This document shows positions 32,325 through 42,100 of a stretch of DNA of 64,000 nt, one piece after another. The notes below the pieces were generated by a model. It saw nothing but the letters and a program-made list of their open reading frames with translations, did not search any database and was not told the DNA's origin. The translations under genes and the position numbers were made by a program. The number at the start of each line of letters is the position of its first letter. Position 1 is the stretch's first letter. This DNA comes from Aliivibrio sp. EL58 (GTDB lineage: Bacteria > Pseudomonadota > Gammaproteobacteria > Enterobacterales > Vibrionaceae), in NCBI RefSeq assembly GCF_900312675.1, contig NZ_OMPC01000004.1, positions 109,181 through 173,180 on the forward strand, in the 5' to 3' direction.

Positions 32325-34670
32325 TTATTTAACATCAATACTACGACTTGCTTTTTTATACTGAATTCGCCAACCTAACCAAGTTGGAAGCTCCCACCGC
32401 TTAAGATCCCCTCTTCTATCCCCTTTCATGTAGGTTAATACCACTCGCTTACTTGATGGGAAATATTCGGCAGAGACTGTAATGTCAGGCAATACCACGA
32501 TTTGAGGGTATTTTTTCATAAAATCAACCAACTCCCACTCAGGAACGCCATCAAAAATAAAGTCATCTTCATCAAACATTGCCATGTCGTCTAGTGAAGT
32601 AACGCCAAGCTCTTCTAGCTGTTGGGTAAACCAATATTCAAAAGTCATCGCTGAACTCTGCTTATTGCCGTTTAATTGACAATAAAGCTGCCAAGCGGCA
32701 ATTTCTGCCTCTCTTTTATCTTTAAATAAGGGCAGAATATGACCTTCAATCACTTGTGAGACGATCGCCGCAATCGCATCCTCTTCTGCCGGTTCAACAT
32801 AAACCGTTTTCAATAGTCGATTGGCGTAGTAATAATCATGAGCTATTTTAATGTCTTGATTATCATTGATGCATTCACCAACTCGACATTCCGCCAATTC
32901 ACTTTCAATAATCCAAGAAATATCTATCGGTGCTAATGCCGTTGCAATTGTCAGTGTTTGCTTATTGCCTCTTCCAGGTAAAGAAAACTGATTAAAGATA
33001 ATGGCGGCTTCATAGATAGGTAAAAAATGATTATTTCGTCCAAGAACCACTTCTAAATAACCATTGCCAAAAGCCTCTCTGCGTTTTTCTCTACGAACAA
33101 AGACTAATTCAGGTAATTTATTTACCAATTGAAGTAATACCGCTTCTCTTTTCAAACGGCTACTGACAGCTAGCTCTGGTAACCCTAATTCATTGCGGAT
33201 CTGCTTTGCTAATGCCTGAGCTTCTTTACGCAATTCATCATCAATAATTAATCCATCACAATCATGGCCTCGAACAATAGAGGCTAAAGTCACTAGATCA
33301 CAGGATTGTGGATTCCAACGCAAAAACTCATCTAATGCCATTTCTGAATTAGCGATTGAGAATAATTTGTTTGAAACAGAAAGCCCCGCCACTAAATCTG
33401 CAACAGTTTCTTTTTCAGATCGCCCTTTCACTACCGAAAGCATATGAGAAAAAAGGGTATCAATGGGCAAGGGAAACAATTGCAAGCCATAATCTGTGAT
33501 AACAAGATCACGGTTTATCGCACCCATTTGTTGTAGTTTTTCTTCGGCTAACGCTAACGATTTTTCTGGTAATGGCTCTAAGAATGTCATCTCTCGTAAA
33601 GCTCGAGCACAGCTGGCTGCCGCTAAGACAGCCTCAACTAACTCTTCTCTTTGTAATTCTGGGGGTGTCATTTTTTCTAATGGGGCATGCTCTCCATACA
33701 ATCTAATCGCTTGCCCCACTTGAGTTCGCCCTGCTCGTCCTGCTCGCTGATCTGCACTCGCTTTAGAAATGGCTTGCAGAGATAGTGTTGTTCGGCCATT
33801 TCGCTGGTGCGTTCTTCGCTCTAATCCTGAATCAATAACCACGGTGACATTGGGGATCGTAAGCGAGGTTTCTGCCACATTGGTTGCAAAGATAATTCGT
33901 TGTTGGGAAGATTTCGTTAATGCTTGATGCCGATGAGTATCAGAAACGCCTGCAAACAGTGGGATCACTTTACTATCAGGGAATTTTTTCGTCGCAATTT
34001 GAGCACATTGCGTGATTTCTTTCTTTCCTGGTAAGAAGACTAAGATATCGCCGGTTTCGCCTTGCTGAATAATACTTTGTAGCATTGAGATCACGTGAAG
34101 ATCTAAGTCTTTTATCGATGGCATCTGTTGAGGGTGTTCAGCAACATTTGATATATTAACGGCGAATTGTCGACCTTCTGCCGTTAAAACCGTGGCATTC
34201 ACATAACTCGCTAGTGGCTTACTTTCTATCGTAGCCGAGGTTAAAATAAGACGGTGCTGTTGATGATCACGCAATAAAGCCACTAACAGATCAGTATCCC
34301 AGCGACGCTCATGGAATTCATCAATCATAATGAATGGAAATGTGACTAATTTATCTTCCATAAACCACTTTAATGCGATTCCGGGGGTAACAAATACAAT
34401 GTTACTGTTTTCGCTATAGTTACTGTCGAGTTTGATCGCATAACCAATATCTTCACCCACAGCCTGACCATTCTGCATTGCTAAATATTCAGCCAATGCG
34501 GTACAAGCGATCCTTCTTGGCTCTATAACTAATACGCGACCGTACTCTGATGCCCATAAAGGTAAATGAGTCGATTTTCCCGATCCCGTTTCAGATTGAA
34601 CCACTAAATTTTTATCTAAAATAGAAGCAGAAAAATCAGAACGAATGGCATTAATTGGTAACAAAAACAT
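32325..34670 (-). CDS. hrpB: DEAH-box helicase, HrpB-like
   Basis: The 781-residue protein has the helicase motifs of the DEAH family: GSGKST (motif I), DEFH in place of DEAH, TSAT (motif III), and QRAGRAGR (motif VI). The C-terminal half fits HrpB rather than HrpA. It is somewhat shorter than E. coli HrpB (about 810 residues). Substrate is RNA by family; its exact job in the cell is not settled. It is divergent from the malic enzyme gene. Confidence 0.82.
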   Translation of the reverse strand: MFLLPINAIRSDFSASILDKNLVVQSETGSGKSTHLPLWASEYGRVLVIEPRRIACTALAEYLAMQNGQAVGEDIGYAIKLDSNYSENSNIVFVTPGIALKWFMEDKLVTFPFIMIDEFHERRWDTDLLVALLRDHQQHRLILTSATIESKPLASYVNATVLTAEGRQFAVNISNVAEHPQQMPSIKDLDLHVISMLQSIIQQGETGDILVFLPGKKEITQCAQIATKKFPDSKVIPLFAGVSDTHRHQALTKSSQQRIIFATNVAETSLTIPNVTVVIDSGLERRTHQRNGRTTLSLQAISKASADQRAGRAGRTQVGQAIRLYGEHAPLEKMTPPELQREELVEAVLAAASCARALREMTFLEPLPEKSLALAEEKLQQMGAINRDLVITDYGLQLFPLPIDTLFSHMLSVVKGRSEKETVADLVAGLSVSNKLFSIANSEMALDEFLRWNPQSCDLVTLASIVRGHDCDGLIIDDELRKEAQALAKQIRNELGLPELAVSSRLKREAVLLQLVNKLPELVFVRREKRREAFGNGYLEVVLGRNNHFLPIYEAAIIFNQFSLPGRGNKQTLTIATALAPIDISWIIESELAECRVGECINDNQDIKIAHDYYYANRLLKTVYVEPAEEDAIAAIVSQVIEGHILPLFKDKREAEIAAWQLYCQLNGNKQSSAMTFEYWFTQQLEELGVTSLDDMAMFDEDDFIFDGVPEWELVDFMKKYPQIVVLPDITVSAEYFPSSKRVVLTYMKGDRRGDLKRWELPTWLGWRIQYKKASRSIDVK

Positions 34671-34824
34671 ACAAACCGTAAAATAATAGAATATTTCACT
34701 ACTCTAGCGGATTTGATTGATAAAAACATGACTGTATTCGCACTTTATTTTCAATCACGCTTTGATATTTAAGTAAAGTAGGCATAGGATCTGTGGTTCA
34801 TTCTTGATTTGAAGAAGCATAACA

Positions 34825-36513
34825 ATGAATAACAACAAACGTCCCCTATATATCCCTTATGCTGGCCCAGCACTTCTAAGTACCCCTCTGCTAAATAAAG
34901 GCAGCGCATTCAGCACTACTGAGCGTAAATATTTTAACTTAGAAGGCTTACTTCCTGAAGCTATCGAAAGCATCGAAGAACAAACTGGTCGTGCTTATAA
35001 GCAGTATCAAAGTTTTGAAAATGATATGGATAAACATATCTACCTACGTAATATTCAAGACACGAATGAAACCTTGTTTTATCGCTTAGTTCAAAACCAT
35101 ATCAGTGAAATGATGCCAATTATTTACACGCCTACTGTTGGTGCTGCGTGTGAAAACTTCTCAAACATCTATCGTCGTGGTCGTGGTCTATTTATCTCTT
35201 ATGAGAACAAAAACCGCATTGATGACCTACTAAATAACGCAGCAAACCAAAACGTAAAAGTAATTGTTGTTACTGATGGTGAGCGTATTCTTGGTCTTGG
35301 TGACCAAGGTATCGGCGGTATGGGTATTCCAATTGGTAAATTAGCACTGTATACCGCATGTGGTGGTATTAGTCCTGCGCATACCCTACCTATCGTTCTT
35401 GATGTAGGTACTAATAACCCTCAACGTCTTGCAGATCCTATGTACATGGGCTGGCGTCACCCTCGTGTCACTGGTGATGAATACGCTGAGTTTGTTGAAG
35501 ACTTTATTCAAGCAGTTCAACGTCGTTGGCCTCAAGCTCTTGTTCAATTTGAAGATTTTGCACAAAAAAATGCAATGCCTTTACTTGAGCGTTACAAAAA
35601 TCGTATCTGTTGTTTTAATGATGATATTCAAGGTACTGCTGCGGTTACTGTTGGTTCACTACTTGCAGCCTGTAAAGCGGCGGGCAGTTCATTAGCACAG
35701 CAACGTGTTACCTTCTTAGGTGCAGGCTCTGCGGGTTGTGGTATTGCTGAAGCGATTATTGCTCAAATGGTATCTGAAGGTATTTCTGATGCTCAGGCAC
35801 GCTCGCAAGTGTACATGGTTGACCGTTGGGGCTTATTACAAGAAGGCATGCCAAACCTACTTGATTTCCAACAACGTTTAGTACAAAAAGCTGAAAATAC
35901 GAAAGACTGGGTTTCTGAAGAACCTAACTACTCACTTGTAGATGTTATGCGTAATGCAAAACCAACAGTGTTAATTGGTGTATCTGGTGCTCCTGGCTTA
36001 TTTAGCAAAGAAGTTATCCAAGAGATGCATAAACACTGTGAACGCCCTATTGTGTTCCCATTATCAAACCCAACAAGTCGTGTAGAAGCAACACCAAATG
36101 ACATTATTCGTTGGACTGATGGACAAGCATTAGTAGCAACAGGTAGTCCGTTTGATCCTGTTACTCATAATGGTCAAACTTACCCAATTGCACAATGTAA
36201 CAACAGCTTTATTTTCCCTGGTATTGGTCTAGGTGTTTTAGCAATTAAAGCGACTCGTGTTTCTGATGAAATGCTACAAGAATCAAGCCGTGCATTAGCA
36301 GAGTGTTCCCCTCTTGCTATTAATGGTTCTGGTGCGCTTCTACCACCATTGGAAGAGATCCACACAGTATCAAAGAAAATTGCCTTTGCTGTTGCTAAAA
36401 AAGCGATTGAACAAGGCTATGCTTTAGAAATCACTGACGAAGCATTACATCAAAAAATTGACCAGTACTTCTGGAAACCAGTATATCGTCGCTACAAACG
36501 AACTGCGTTTTAA
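34825..36513 (+). CDS. maeA: NAD-dependent malic enzyme
   Basis: The 562-residue protein converts malate to pyruvate and CO2. It has the malic-enzyme signature [11 protein letters not shown], the nucleotide-binding loop [14 protein letters not shown], and the N-terminal [18 protein letters not shown]. Length and sequence match the MaeA/SfcA group. It has its own promoter region and terminator, so it is probably monocistronic. Confidence 0.94.
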   Translation: MNNNKRPLYIPYAGPALLSTPLLNKGSAFSTTERKYFNLEGLLPEAIESIEEQTGRAYKQYQSFENDMDKHIYLRNIQDTNETLFYRLVQNHISEMMPIIYTPTVGAACENFSNIYRRGRGLFISYENKNRIDDLLNNAANQNVKVIVVTDGERILGLGDQGIGGMGIPIGKLALYTACGGISPAHTLPIVLDVGTNNPQRLADPMYMGWRHPRVTGDEYAEFVEDFIQAVQRRWPQALVQFEDFAQKNAMPLLERYKNRICCFNDDIQGTAAVTVGSLLAACKAAGSSLAQQRVTFLGAGSAGCGIAEAIIAQMVSEGISDAQARSQVYMVDRWGLLQEGMPNLLDFQQRLVQKAENTKDWVSEEPNYSLVDVMRNAKPTVLIGVSGAPGLFSKEVIQEMHKHCERPIVFPLSNPTSRVEATPNDIIRWTDGQALVATGSPFDPVTHNGQTYPIAQCNNSFIFPGIGLGVLAIKATRVSDEMLQESSRALAECSPLAINGSGALLPPLEEIHTVSKKIAFAVAKKAIEQGYALEITDEALHQKIDQYFWKPVYRRYKRTAF

Positions 36514-36536
36514 TTAAAAATTTCCACCAAAATCAA

Positions 36537-36565
36537 AACCAGAGAAGATTTCTCTGGTTTTTTTT
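36537..36565 (+). terminator. terminator after maeA
   Basis: AACCAGAGAA-gat-TTCTCTGGTT is followed by nine T residues. Confidence 0.88.
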
Positions 36566-36622
36566 CAACTATATGTTTCTAATAGCCATTAATTAACCTT
36601 ACGATATTTAAAGACTCATTAT

Positions 36623-36955
36623 ATGAATCACGTTATTTCTTTCTTCAATTCAATGGGAAGCTACTTAACCCCATACTTATCTGATATCTCTGTTGCTATG
36701 ATCGCTTGCGCATTAGTTATGCTTGGTGGTGACATTAATAGAGCACTTCGTGCTTTTTTATCTGGTAAACATTTTTTAATTCGCACTGTGGCTTTTATCG
36801 GTGTTAATGCCTTTGGTTATGGTTTATTGATTGTAAAAGCATCGCCATTTCTCACATCTGCACTGCGCTCTATTGAGCCTGCTTTTATGCTTGCTATTGT
36901 TCTTTCTACCTTTATTATTATTGGTATGTGGGCACAAAAAAATCGTCAAGTATAA
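36623..36955 (+). CDS. DUF3392-type small membrane protein
   Basis: The 110-residue protein has three hydrophobic segments (about residues 25-42, 52-72, 85-103). It resembles the DUF3392 family of Vibrionaceae and relatives, whose function is unknown. It starts 58 bases after the maeA terminator and is followed 26 bases later by sanA, so the two may be co-transcribed. Confidence 0.75.
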   Translation: MNHVISFFNSMGSYLTPYLSDISVAMIACALVMLGGDINRALRAFLSGKHFLIRTVAFIGVNAFGYGLLIVKASPFLTSALRSIEPAFMLAIVLSTFIIIGMWAQKNRQV

Positions 36956-36981
36956 CGCCTAATCTACCAAGTTGAGGTTCA

Positions 36982-37659
36982 ATGAAACTCCCGAATTTAC
37001 ACCAGATTAAAAAATGGTTAAAAATAACAGTGCTGATTATCGGGGTTATTGTATCTGTCGTATTATTAGCAGATGTCACCATTTCACTCTCAACAGGATC
37101 TCAACTGTATCAAGACATTGAATCGATACCGACCCAAGACACTGCCTTAGTTCTTGGAACGAGTAAATACATTCGACGAACTTTAAATCCGTACTATCAA
37201 TATCGTATTGATGCGGCGATTGAGTTATATAAAAAGGATAAAGTAACGCATTTTTTATTAAGTGGTGATAATGCTCATCGCTCATATAATGAACCCTGGA
37301 CGATGAAAAGAGATCTATTAAAAGCAGGGATCCCTGAAGAGAATATTACATTAGATTACGCAGGTTTTAGAACTCTCGACTCTGTACAGCGTGCTAAACA
37401 GATTTTTGAAGCTAATAGCCTTACCATTGTGACTCAGAAATTTCATTGCCAACGAGCACTCTTCATTGCTAATCATTTCTCTATGGATACCGTCTGCTTA
37501 GTTGTTCCTTCCCCTAGCGGATGGGCAAATACAAAAATAAGAATTAGAGAAGTGCTAGCGAGAACCAAAGCAATACTTGATTTATATATCTTTAATGTAC
37601 AACCTAAATTTCTTGGTCCCAAAGAACCGATAAACAGAGATTCGATTCCAATTGAATAA
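36982..37659 (+). CDS. sanA: SanA-like envelope barrier protein (DUF218)
   Basis: The 225-residue protein has one N-terminal membrane anchor and a DUF218/SanA domain: ALVLGTSKYI, QYRIDAAIELY, LSGDNAHRSYNEP and VTQKFHCQRALFIA. E. coli SanA affects vancomycin exclusion at high temperature. Its C-terminal PKFLGPKEPI is typical. Good family match and length. Confidence 0.87.
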   Translation: MKLPNLHQIKKWLKITVLIIGVIVSVVLLADVTISLSTGSQLYQDIESIPTQDTALVLGTSKYIRRTLNPYYQYRIDAAIELYKKDKVTHFLLSGDNAHRSYNEPWTMKRDLLKAGIPEENITLDYAGFRTLDSVQRAKQIFEANSLTIVTQKFHCQRALFIANHFSMDTVCLVVPSPSGWANTKIRIREVLARTKAILDLYIFNVQPKFLGPKEPINRDSIPIE

Positions 37660-37697
37660 TACAATTCCAGAAATTATCTAATTAATTATATTGGTAC

Positions 37698-37738
37698 AAA
37701 AAAGCCTGATTTCGATAGCTTATCGAAATCAGGCTTTC
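37698..37738. terminator. terminator between sanA and the GGDEF gene
   Basis: A 15-bp stem AAGCCTGATTTCGATA...TATCGAAATCAGGCTT separates convergent genes, with a T run in the minus direction. Confidence 0.85.
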
Positions 37739-37789
37739 AACTTCTTTGATTGATTCTCATCTAAATAGAGTTACTTCATATACGCTTCA

Positions 37790-39118
37790 TCACATATAGC
37801 GTGAGCTTGTACTTACATTACCTACACTTACACTGGTTATGACTTTATTTCGCCCAGCATTTTTTGCTTTATACAACGCATCATCTGCACGGGCAATAAC
37901 TTCAGTTATGCGTTCATCTTTCATTTCAGTAACACCCAAACTACAAGTCAGCGATTCATTGTGGCACCATAAATGATGCTCAACCGTTTTACGAATATGC
38001 TCTGCTTTTTCTGTTGCCTGTTGCGCGTTATGATTTGGACAGAAAACGACAAACTCTTCTCCTCCCCAACGAACCAAAAAGTCCGTGCTTTTAATCGCAC
38101 TAGTTACCACCAAAACAAACTCTCTTAAAATATCATCTCCAGTTTGATGACCGAGCTTATCATTGATCTTTTTGAAATAATCAATATCTATATAGATCAC
38201 TGAAAACGTCTGTTTACCCCAACGAACTTGTTGAGACATTTGATCTAGCCAATCTCGTACTGCATTTCGATTTCGAGCTCCTGTTAATGAGTCTCGATGA
38301 GCAAGCTCGGCAAATTCAACATTCTTCTCTTTTAAGCTATCGTTTAATTTACGTAAACGGCTTTCACGATAAGCACTTACTTTGAGGTTTTTATTTAATC
38401 TTTTTTGTTCATATAAAATATAGGCAATGATAATAACTAACCATGCATATAAAATAATTTTCAATAATGTATTTTCTTTAATCCATGACCCACGTAGCTC
38501 AATACTATTAATGGTCATTTCAAAATCACCACTCTTTACCGTCGATGAAGTTGCTATTTCAATAATAGATATATTCGAAAACTCTGGGGCTGCATGTTCT
38601 ACAGGGACTTTATAATCCGCTATCCACCAAGTCATAACTTGAAAGTCTGATAACTCAATTTCTTTGGGACCAGCATTAAAACCAGGTTCATACTCTACCC
38701 CATTAAATTTTAATGATGCTCCATCATTTCGTTTAGTGTAAATCGGATTACTATTTCTTAAATAAACACGTAAACGCCCGTTTGGATCAGCGCTTTTGTA
38801 ATCAATATCTAAAATGAGTTTTGAATATGAAGAGAGATCAACACCTTCAAACATACTATCAGAAAAATGAATCGCAACTTCACAATATGGCCATGCATAC
38901 TTACCTTTTTTCATCGTACAACGCATGGATGGTTTGCCATTTTTTTCAACTAAAATAGCATCACTTATACCACCCACTTTTTTATCATCTGCGGCGTAAT
39001 ATTGATATTTTTCTGGGTTAATGGTGAGCATTTTAGTATCACCTTTAAAGTGATACCAAATTAAAGCTCCAATGGAAATAATCAACATTCCTATTGTTAT
39101 TTTTTGAAATATCCGCAT
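37790..39118 (-). CDS. membrane diguanylate cyclase with periplasmic sensor domain
   Basis: The 442-residue protein has an N-terminal membrane segment, a beta-rich periplasmic domain (about residues 30-210) resembling carbohydrate-binding folds, a second membrane segment (about 218-238), a short coiled coil and a GGDEF domain. The active-site motif is GGEEF (352-356). The inhibitory I-site position reads KSTD (343-346) rather than RxxD, so product inhibition through that site is probably absent. It should make c-di-GMP in answer to an extracellular signal. Confidence 0.85.
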   Translation of the reverse strand: MRIFQKITIGMLIISIGALIWYHFKGDTKMLTINPEKYQYYAADDKKVGGISDAILVEKNGKPSMRCTMKKGKYAWPYCEVAIHFSDSMFEGVDLSSYSKLILDIDYKSADPNGRLRVYLRNSNPIYTKRNDGASLKFNGVEYEPGFNAGPKEIELSDFQVMTWWIADYKVPVEHAAPEFSNISIIEIATSSTVKSGDFEMTINSIELRGSWIKENTLLKIILYAWLVIIIAYILYEQKRLNKNLKVSAYRESRLRKLNDSLKEKNVEFAELAHRDSLTGARNRNAVRDWLDQMSQQVRWGKQTFSVIYIDIDYFKKINDKLGHQTGDDILREFVLVVTSAIKSTDFLVRWGGEEFVVFCPNHNAQQATEKAEHIRKTVEHHLWCHNESLTCSLGVTEMKDERITEVIARADDALYKAKNAGRNKVITSVSVGNVSTSSRYM

Positions 39119-39331
39119 CGTAATCCTTTACTCTAGCCATCAAAATATGATCTTTATTCCAAAAATAATAACTCACTTATTTCGCAGCGCAAAGCAATAT
39201 TACAAAGATATGACACTAAATATTCACTAGTACAATTACTTGACGACCGTCAAATACATACCGCATTGCACTTAATTAAATGAAAACAAAAAAATCGTTT
39301 AAACCATTGATTATAAATATTTTATTTTAAA

Positions 39332-40693
39332 TTAAATATCAAACTGAATATAAATACTATTGTAATTACTGCCACCTTTTATACGTCCATACTGGGATGA
39401 ATTTTCAAAGATAGCAGATCGGTGGTGAATACTATAACCAAGCCAAACACCATCTAAATCTCGCTGATCAAACAAATCACCTAAGTTGACATCAAAAGAG
39501 AAATCTAGATAGTTTAAGAGCTTACTTTCTTTATATCCCTTACTATCCATTTCAGACTGTTCAATGTAGGAAACATGATTTATATACGATAAGCCTTCGG
39601 CAACACCAAATCGCCATTTAGTTGGCCATGGAATCGTCGCATAAGCTTTAATCGCTACTACAAACTCTGAACTTAAGTTTTGGACATCTGATTGCCAATG
39701 TTGAACATAACCTGGAGTTAGATAAAGATCGATAGGTAATGAAAACAGTTCATCTGTTAGTGGTAAACCATAAAAAACAGACGTCATTTGATTATTGTGT
39801 GGATCTTTTTCTGACTCTAAATTAATAATATCGCCAATATTAGATGGTGTAGCCCAGCCATGTGCTATACGTAAATATGGCTTATTTGTTATATCTTTGC
39901 GAGAAGAAGTACTGCTATCTGTAAAGAAGCCCACACCTAAAAAGTATTCAAATTCCCAACGATTATCAATATATTGACTACTATAGGCACTGTCATCTAA
40001 ACGAGATACATAGCTACCACCGAGAAGATATAAATTAGACGTAACATGATAACGAGACATAAACCCCGCTTTTACATCAACTCCAGCGCTTAATGTGTCG
40101 TTAGCTTCTTCATTTAAACCATAGTAATAACTATTAAATTCAGCCTCTTTCCAGCGGGCCTCTATACTTGGGTTAAACCACCAATCGCCTGCTTCAATTT
40201 CAGCACCCAATCGAAAATTCATATAAGAACGAAATTCGGGATCTACCATAAGCTCAGAGTCAAAGTACCACTCTTTATTAATCTGATAGCGAGCTTGAAA
40301 ACCAGTATCAACGACATCACCACCCGCCTTATTTTGAGCTTGCTTAGGCAAATCAAAGTAACGTAATCGCATTAACGCACTTAGTTGCCAATCACTCTCT
40401 TGATATAAATAGACGCCACCTTCCATTCCATTAATGAACACATAATCATTTTCAAAGAACATCATTGGTATAAATGTTGAAACAGTTTCGGTATCTGTTG
40501 TGTATGGGATGCTTGCTGTTCTAACAACTGCAGCAATACCCCAATCTTTTTCTTTTTCAACAGAAGATTTAGTAATGACTTCTTCTTCAGAAGCTACTGC
40601 ACTATTGAAGAAAAATAAAATTGTCGATAATAATATCGTTGGGGTTACTTTTAAAATGTCTTTATACAAAAGAAATACTCTAAGTGGGATCAA
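39332..40693 (-). CDS. outer-membrane barrel, MipA/OmpV-like
   Basis: The 453-residue protein has a signal sequence (cut near SAVAS) and many alternating amphipathic strands ending in an aromatic-terminated strand (YIQFDI). It resembles the MipA/OmpV scaffold family, although it is longer than typical members. No ligand can be named. The start may be a later ATG, because the first 15 residues are unlike a signal peptide. Confidence 0.6.
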   Translation of the reverse strand: MIPLRVFLLYKDILKVTPTILLSTILFFFNSAVASEEEVITKSSVEKEKDWGIAAVVRTASIPYTTDTETVSTFIPMMFFENDYVFINGMEGGVYLYQESDWQLSALMRLRYFDLPKQAQNKAGGDVVDTGFQARYQINKEWYFDSELMVDPEFRSYMNFRLGAEIEAGDWWFNPSIEARWKEAEFNSYYYGLNEEANDTLSAGVDVKAGFMSRYHVTSNLYLLGGSYVSRLDDSAYSSQYIDNRWEFEYFLGVGFFTDSSTSSRKDITNKPYLRIAHGWATPSNIGDIINLESEKDPHNNQMTSVFYGLPLTDELFSLPIDLYLTPGYVQHWQSDVQNLSSEFVVAIKAYATIPWPTKWRFGVAEGLSYINHVSYIEQSEMDSKGYKESKLLNYLDFSFDVNLGDLFDQRDLDGVWLGYSIHHRSAIFENSSQYGRIKGGSNYNSIYIQFDI

Positions 40694-40813
40694 TCTAATT
40701 GGTTAAAAGGTAAACGCTCTAAGCAATTGAAGTAAAATATAATTTCAATCAACTATAGAATTTAAGTATAGTGTCGTTACAGTAAATAGTAATTCACCTC
40801 TTGAGAAAAAATT

Positions 40814-41167
40814 GTGAAAATTTCTGAATTGATACAAAATTTACAAGATATTCAAACAAGTTATGGTAATGACTTAGAAGTCGTCACGGGCGAAGAATGG
40901 TTTCCTGAGCAGTTATTAACCTCAAACGTAAATCATAATATGGCATTTCTACAGTTTGATCGTATGCCAAGTGATATACCTGTCGAGATCGATGCTCGTG
41001 GCTTTTTAGAGCACGAAGAGTTACTAATTAAAGAGTTAATCAACAAAGTTATATTCAGTGAATTAGAGCCTGAGGCTATGGTAGAAAAACTAACCTCAAT
41101 GCTCATTTTTAGCCATGAAAACATTAGCTCTGATGTTATTGAAGAATTTGGACAATCTAAAAAATAA
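40814..41167 (+). CDS. 117-residue protein of unknown function
   Basis: The frame starts with GTG after a TTGAGAAA ribosome-binding stretch. The product is soluble, acidic and mostly helical. I do not recognise a family. A terminator follows immediately (41166). It lies between a divergent barrel gene and a convergent ECF transporter operon, so context gives no function. Confidence 0.65.
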   Translation: MKISELIQNLQDIQTSYGNDLEVVTGEEWFPEQLLTSNVNHNMAFLQFDRMPSDIPVEIDARGFLEHEELLIKELINKVIFSELEPEAMVEKLTSMLIFSHENISSDVIEEFGQSKK

Positions 41168-41192
41168 AAAGTAGGTACTATGCCTACTTTTT
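41166..41192. terminator. bidirectional terminator
   Basis: AAAAAGTAGG-tactatg-CCTACTTTTT lies between convergent genes. Confidence 0.85.
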
Positions 41193-41233
41193 AATCGTCA
41201 ATACTCTATAATCAATTCGCTTTGATAGCACGC

Positions 41234-42100
41234 CTAATTAAATGGATACCAAAATAGCTGACTATCCATGACTCGCTTTGTGATAGCTAAAATAACAATA
41301 ATGAATAAGCCAAACATGACAGCTTTGTCTGTCTTAGTTATCGCCTTATCACTGAACCACGTTCTGCTTTTCCCACGCCCAAAACCACGTAATACCATCG
41401 CGTTTGAAATTTCATCAGCTCTATCTAAGCTTGAAAAGATCAATGGGCCTAATATTTTAGCTATATTACTAATTCGAGTAAAAACGGGAACATTCTTAGA
41501 TAAATCAACACCACGGGCCTGTTGAGCATGCATTATATTTATAAAGTCACTTTTTACTTCAGGTAAGTATCTTAGTGTTAAACTTACGGCATAAGCGATT
41601 TTATAAGGCAGGCCTAATCGATTTAAACTCGCAGCAAACTCTGTTGGGTGAGTCGTAAATACAAAAACCAATGCGATTGGAAACATACTAAAGTACTTAA
41701 GTGTCACCGTAATTAGATAAAACAGAGTCTCTTGAGTAATCGCATAACTACCAAAAATAGGCATTAATACCGTTGTTGAGCCTAATAGCTCATTACCTTG
41801 ATTCGGCGCTAGCAAAAACATAAATACCGCATTCATGCTCAATACTGTCGCAGTGCCAATCAATAATGGTTTATAAGCAGTAAAAGGCACTCTTGTGGCT
41901 TTTAATAAATATAAACCTAATAAGATCAATGGAATGATAATACGTAAATCAAATGTAGTCAGAACTACGGTAATCCACGTAATGAACAGCAGAAACTTAG
42001 TTACCCCATTTAAATGATGTAACCAAGTGTCCAAATCCACATAATTAATACCAAAACTCTGTTTATTAGTGGACATTCTTTTTACTCTCATGCTCTTCAT
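41234..42100 (-). CDS. ECF transporter T component
   Basis: The 288-residue membrane protein has five to six hydrophobic segments and the EcfT C-terminal coupling motifs. These are AQQARGVD and VLRGFGRGKSR, the two Ala-Arg-Gly-type signatures that contact the ATPases. It couples ATP hydrolysis to substrate capture by the S component. It overlaps the ATPase gene by 35 bases; an alternative start nearer 42076 (MSTNKQSF) would shorten this to 11. Confidence 0.88.
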   Translation of the reverse strand: MKSMRVKRMSTNKQSFGINYVDLDTWLHHLNGVTKFLLFITWITVVLTTFDLRIIIPLILLGLYLLKATRVPFTAYKPLLIGTATVLSMNAVFMFLLAPNQGNELLGSTTVLMPIFGSYAITQETLFYLITVTLKYFSMFPIALVFVFTTHPTEFAASLNRLGLPYKIAYAVSLTLRYLPEVKSDFINIMHAQQARGVDLSKNVPVFTRISNIAKILGPLIFSSLDRADEISNAMVLRGFGRGKSRTWFSDKAITKTDKAVMFGLFIIVILAITKRVMDSQLFWYPFN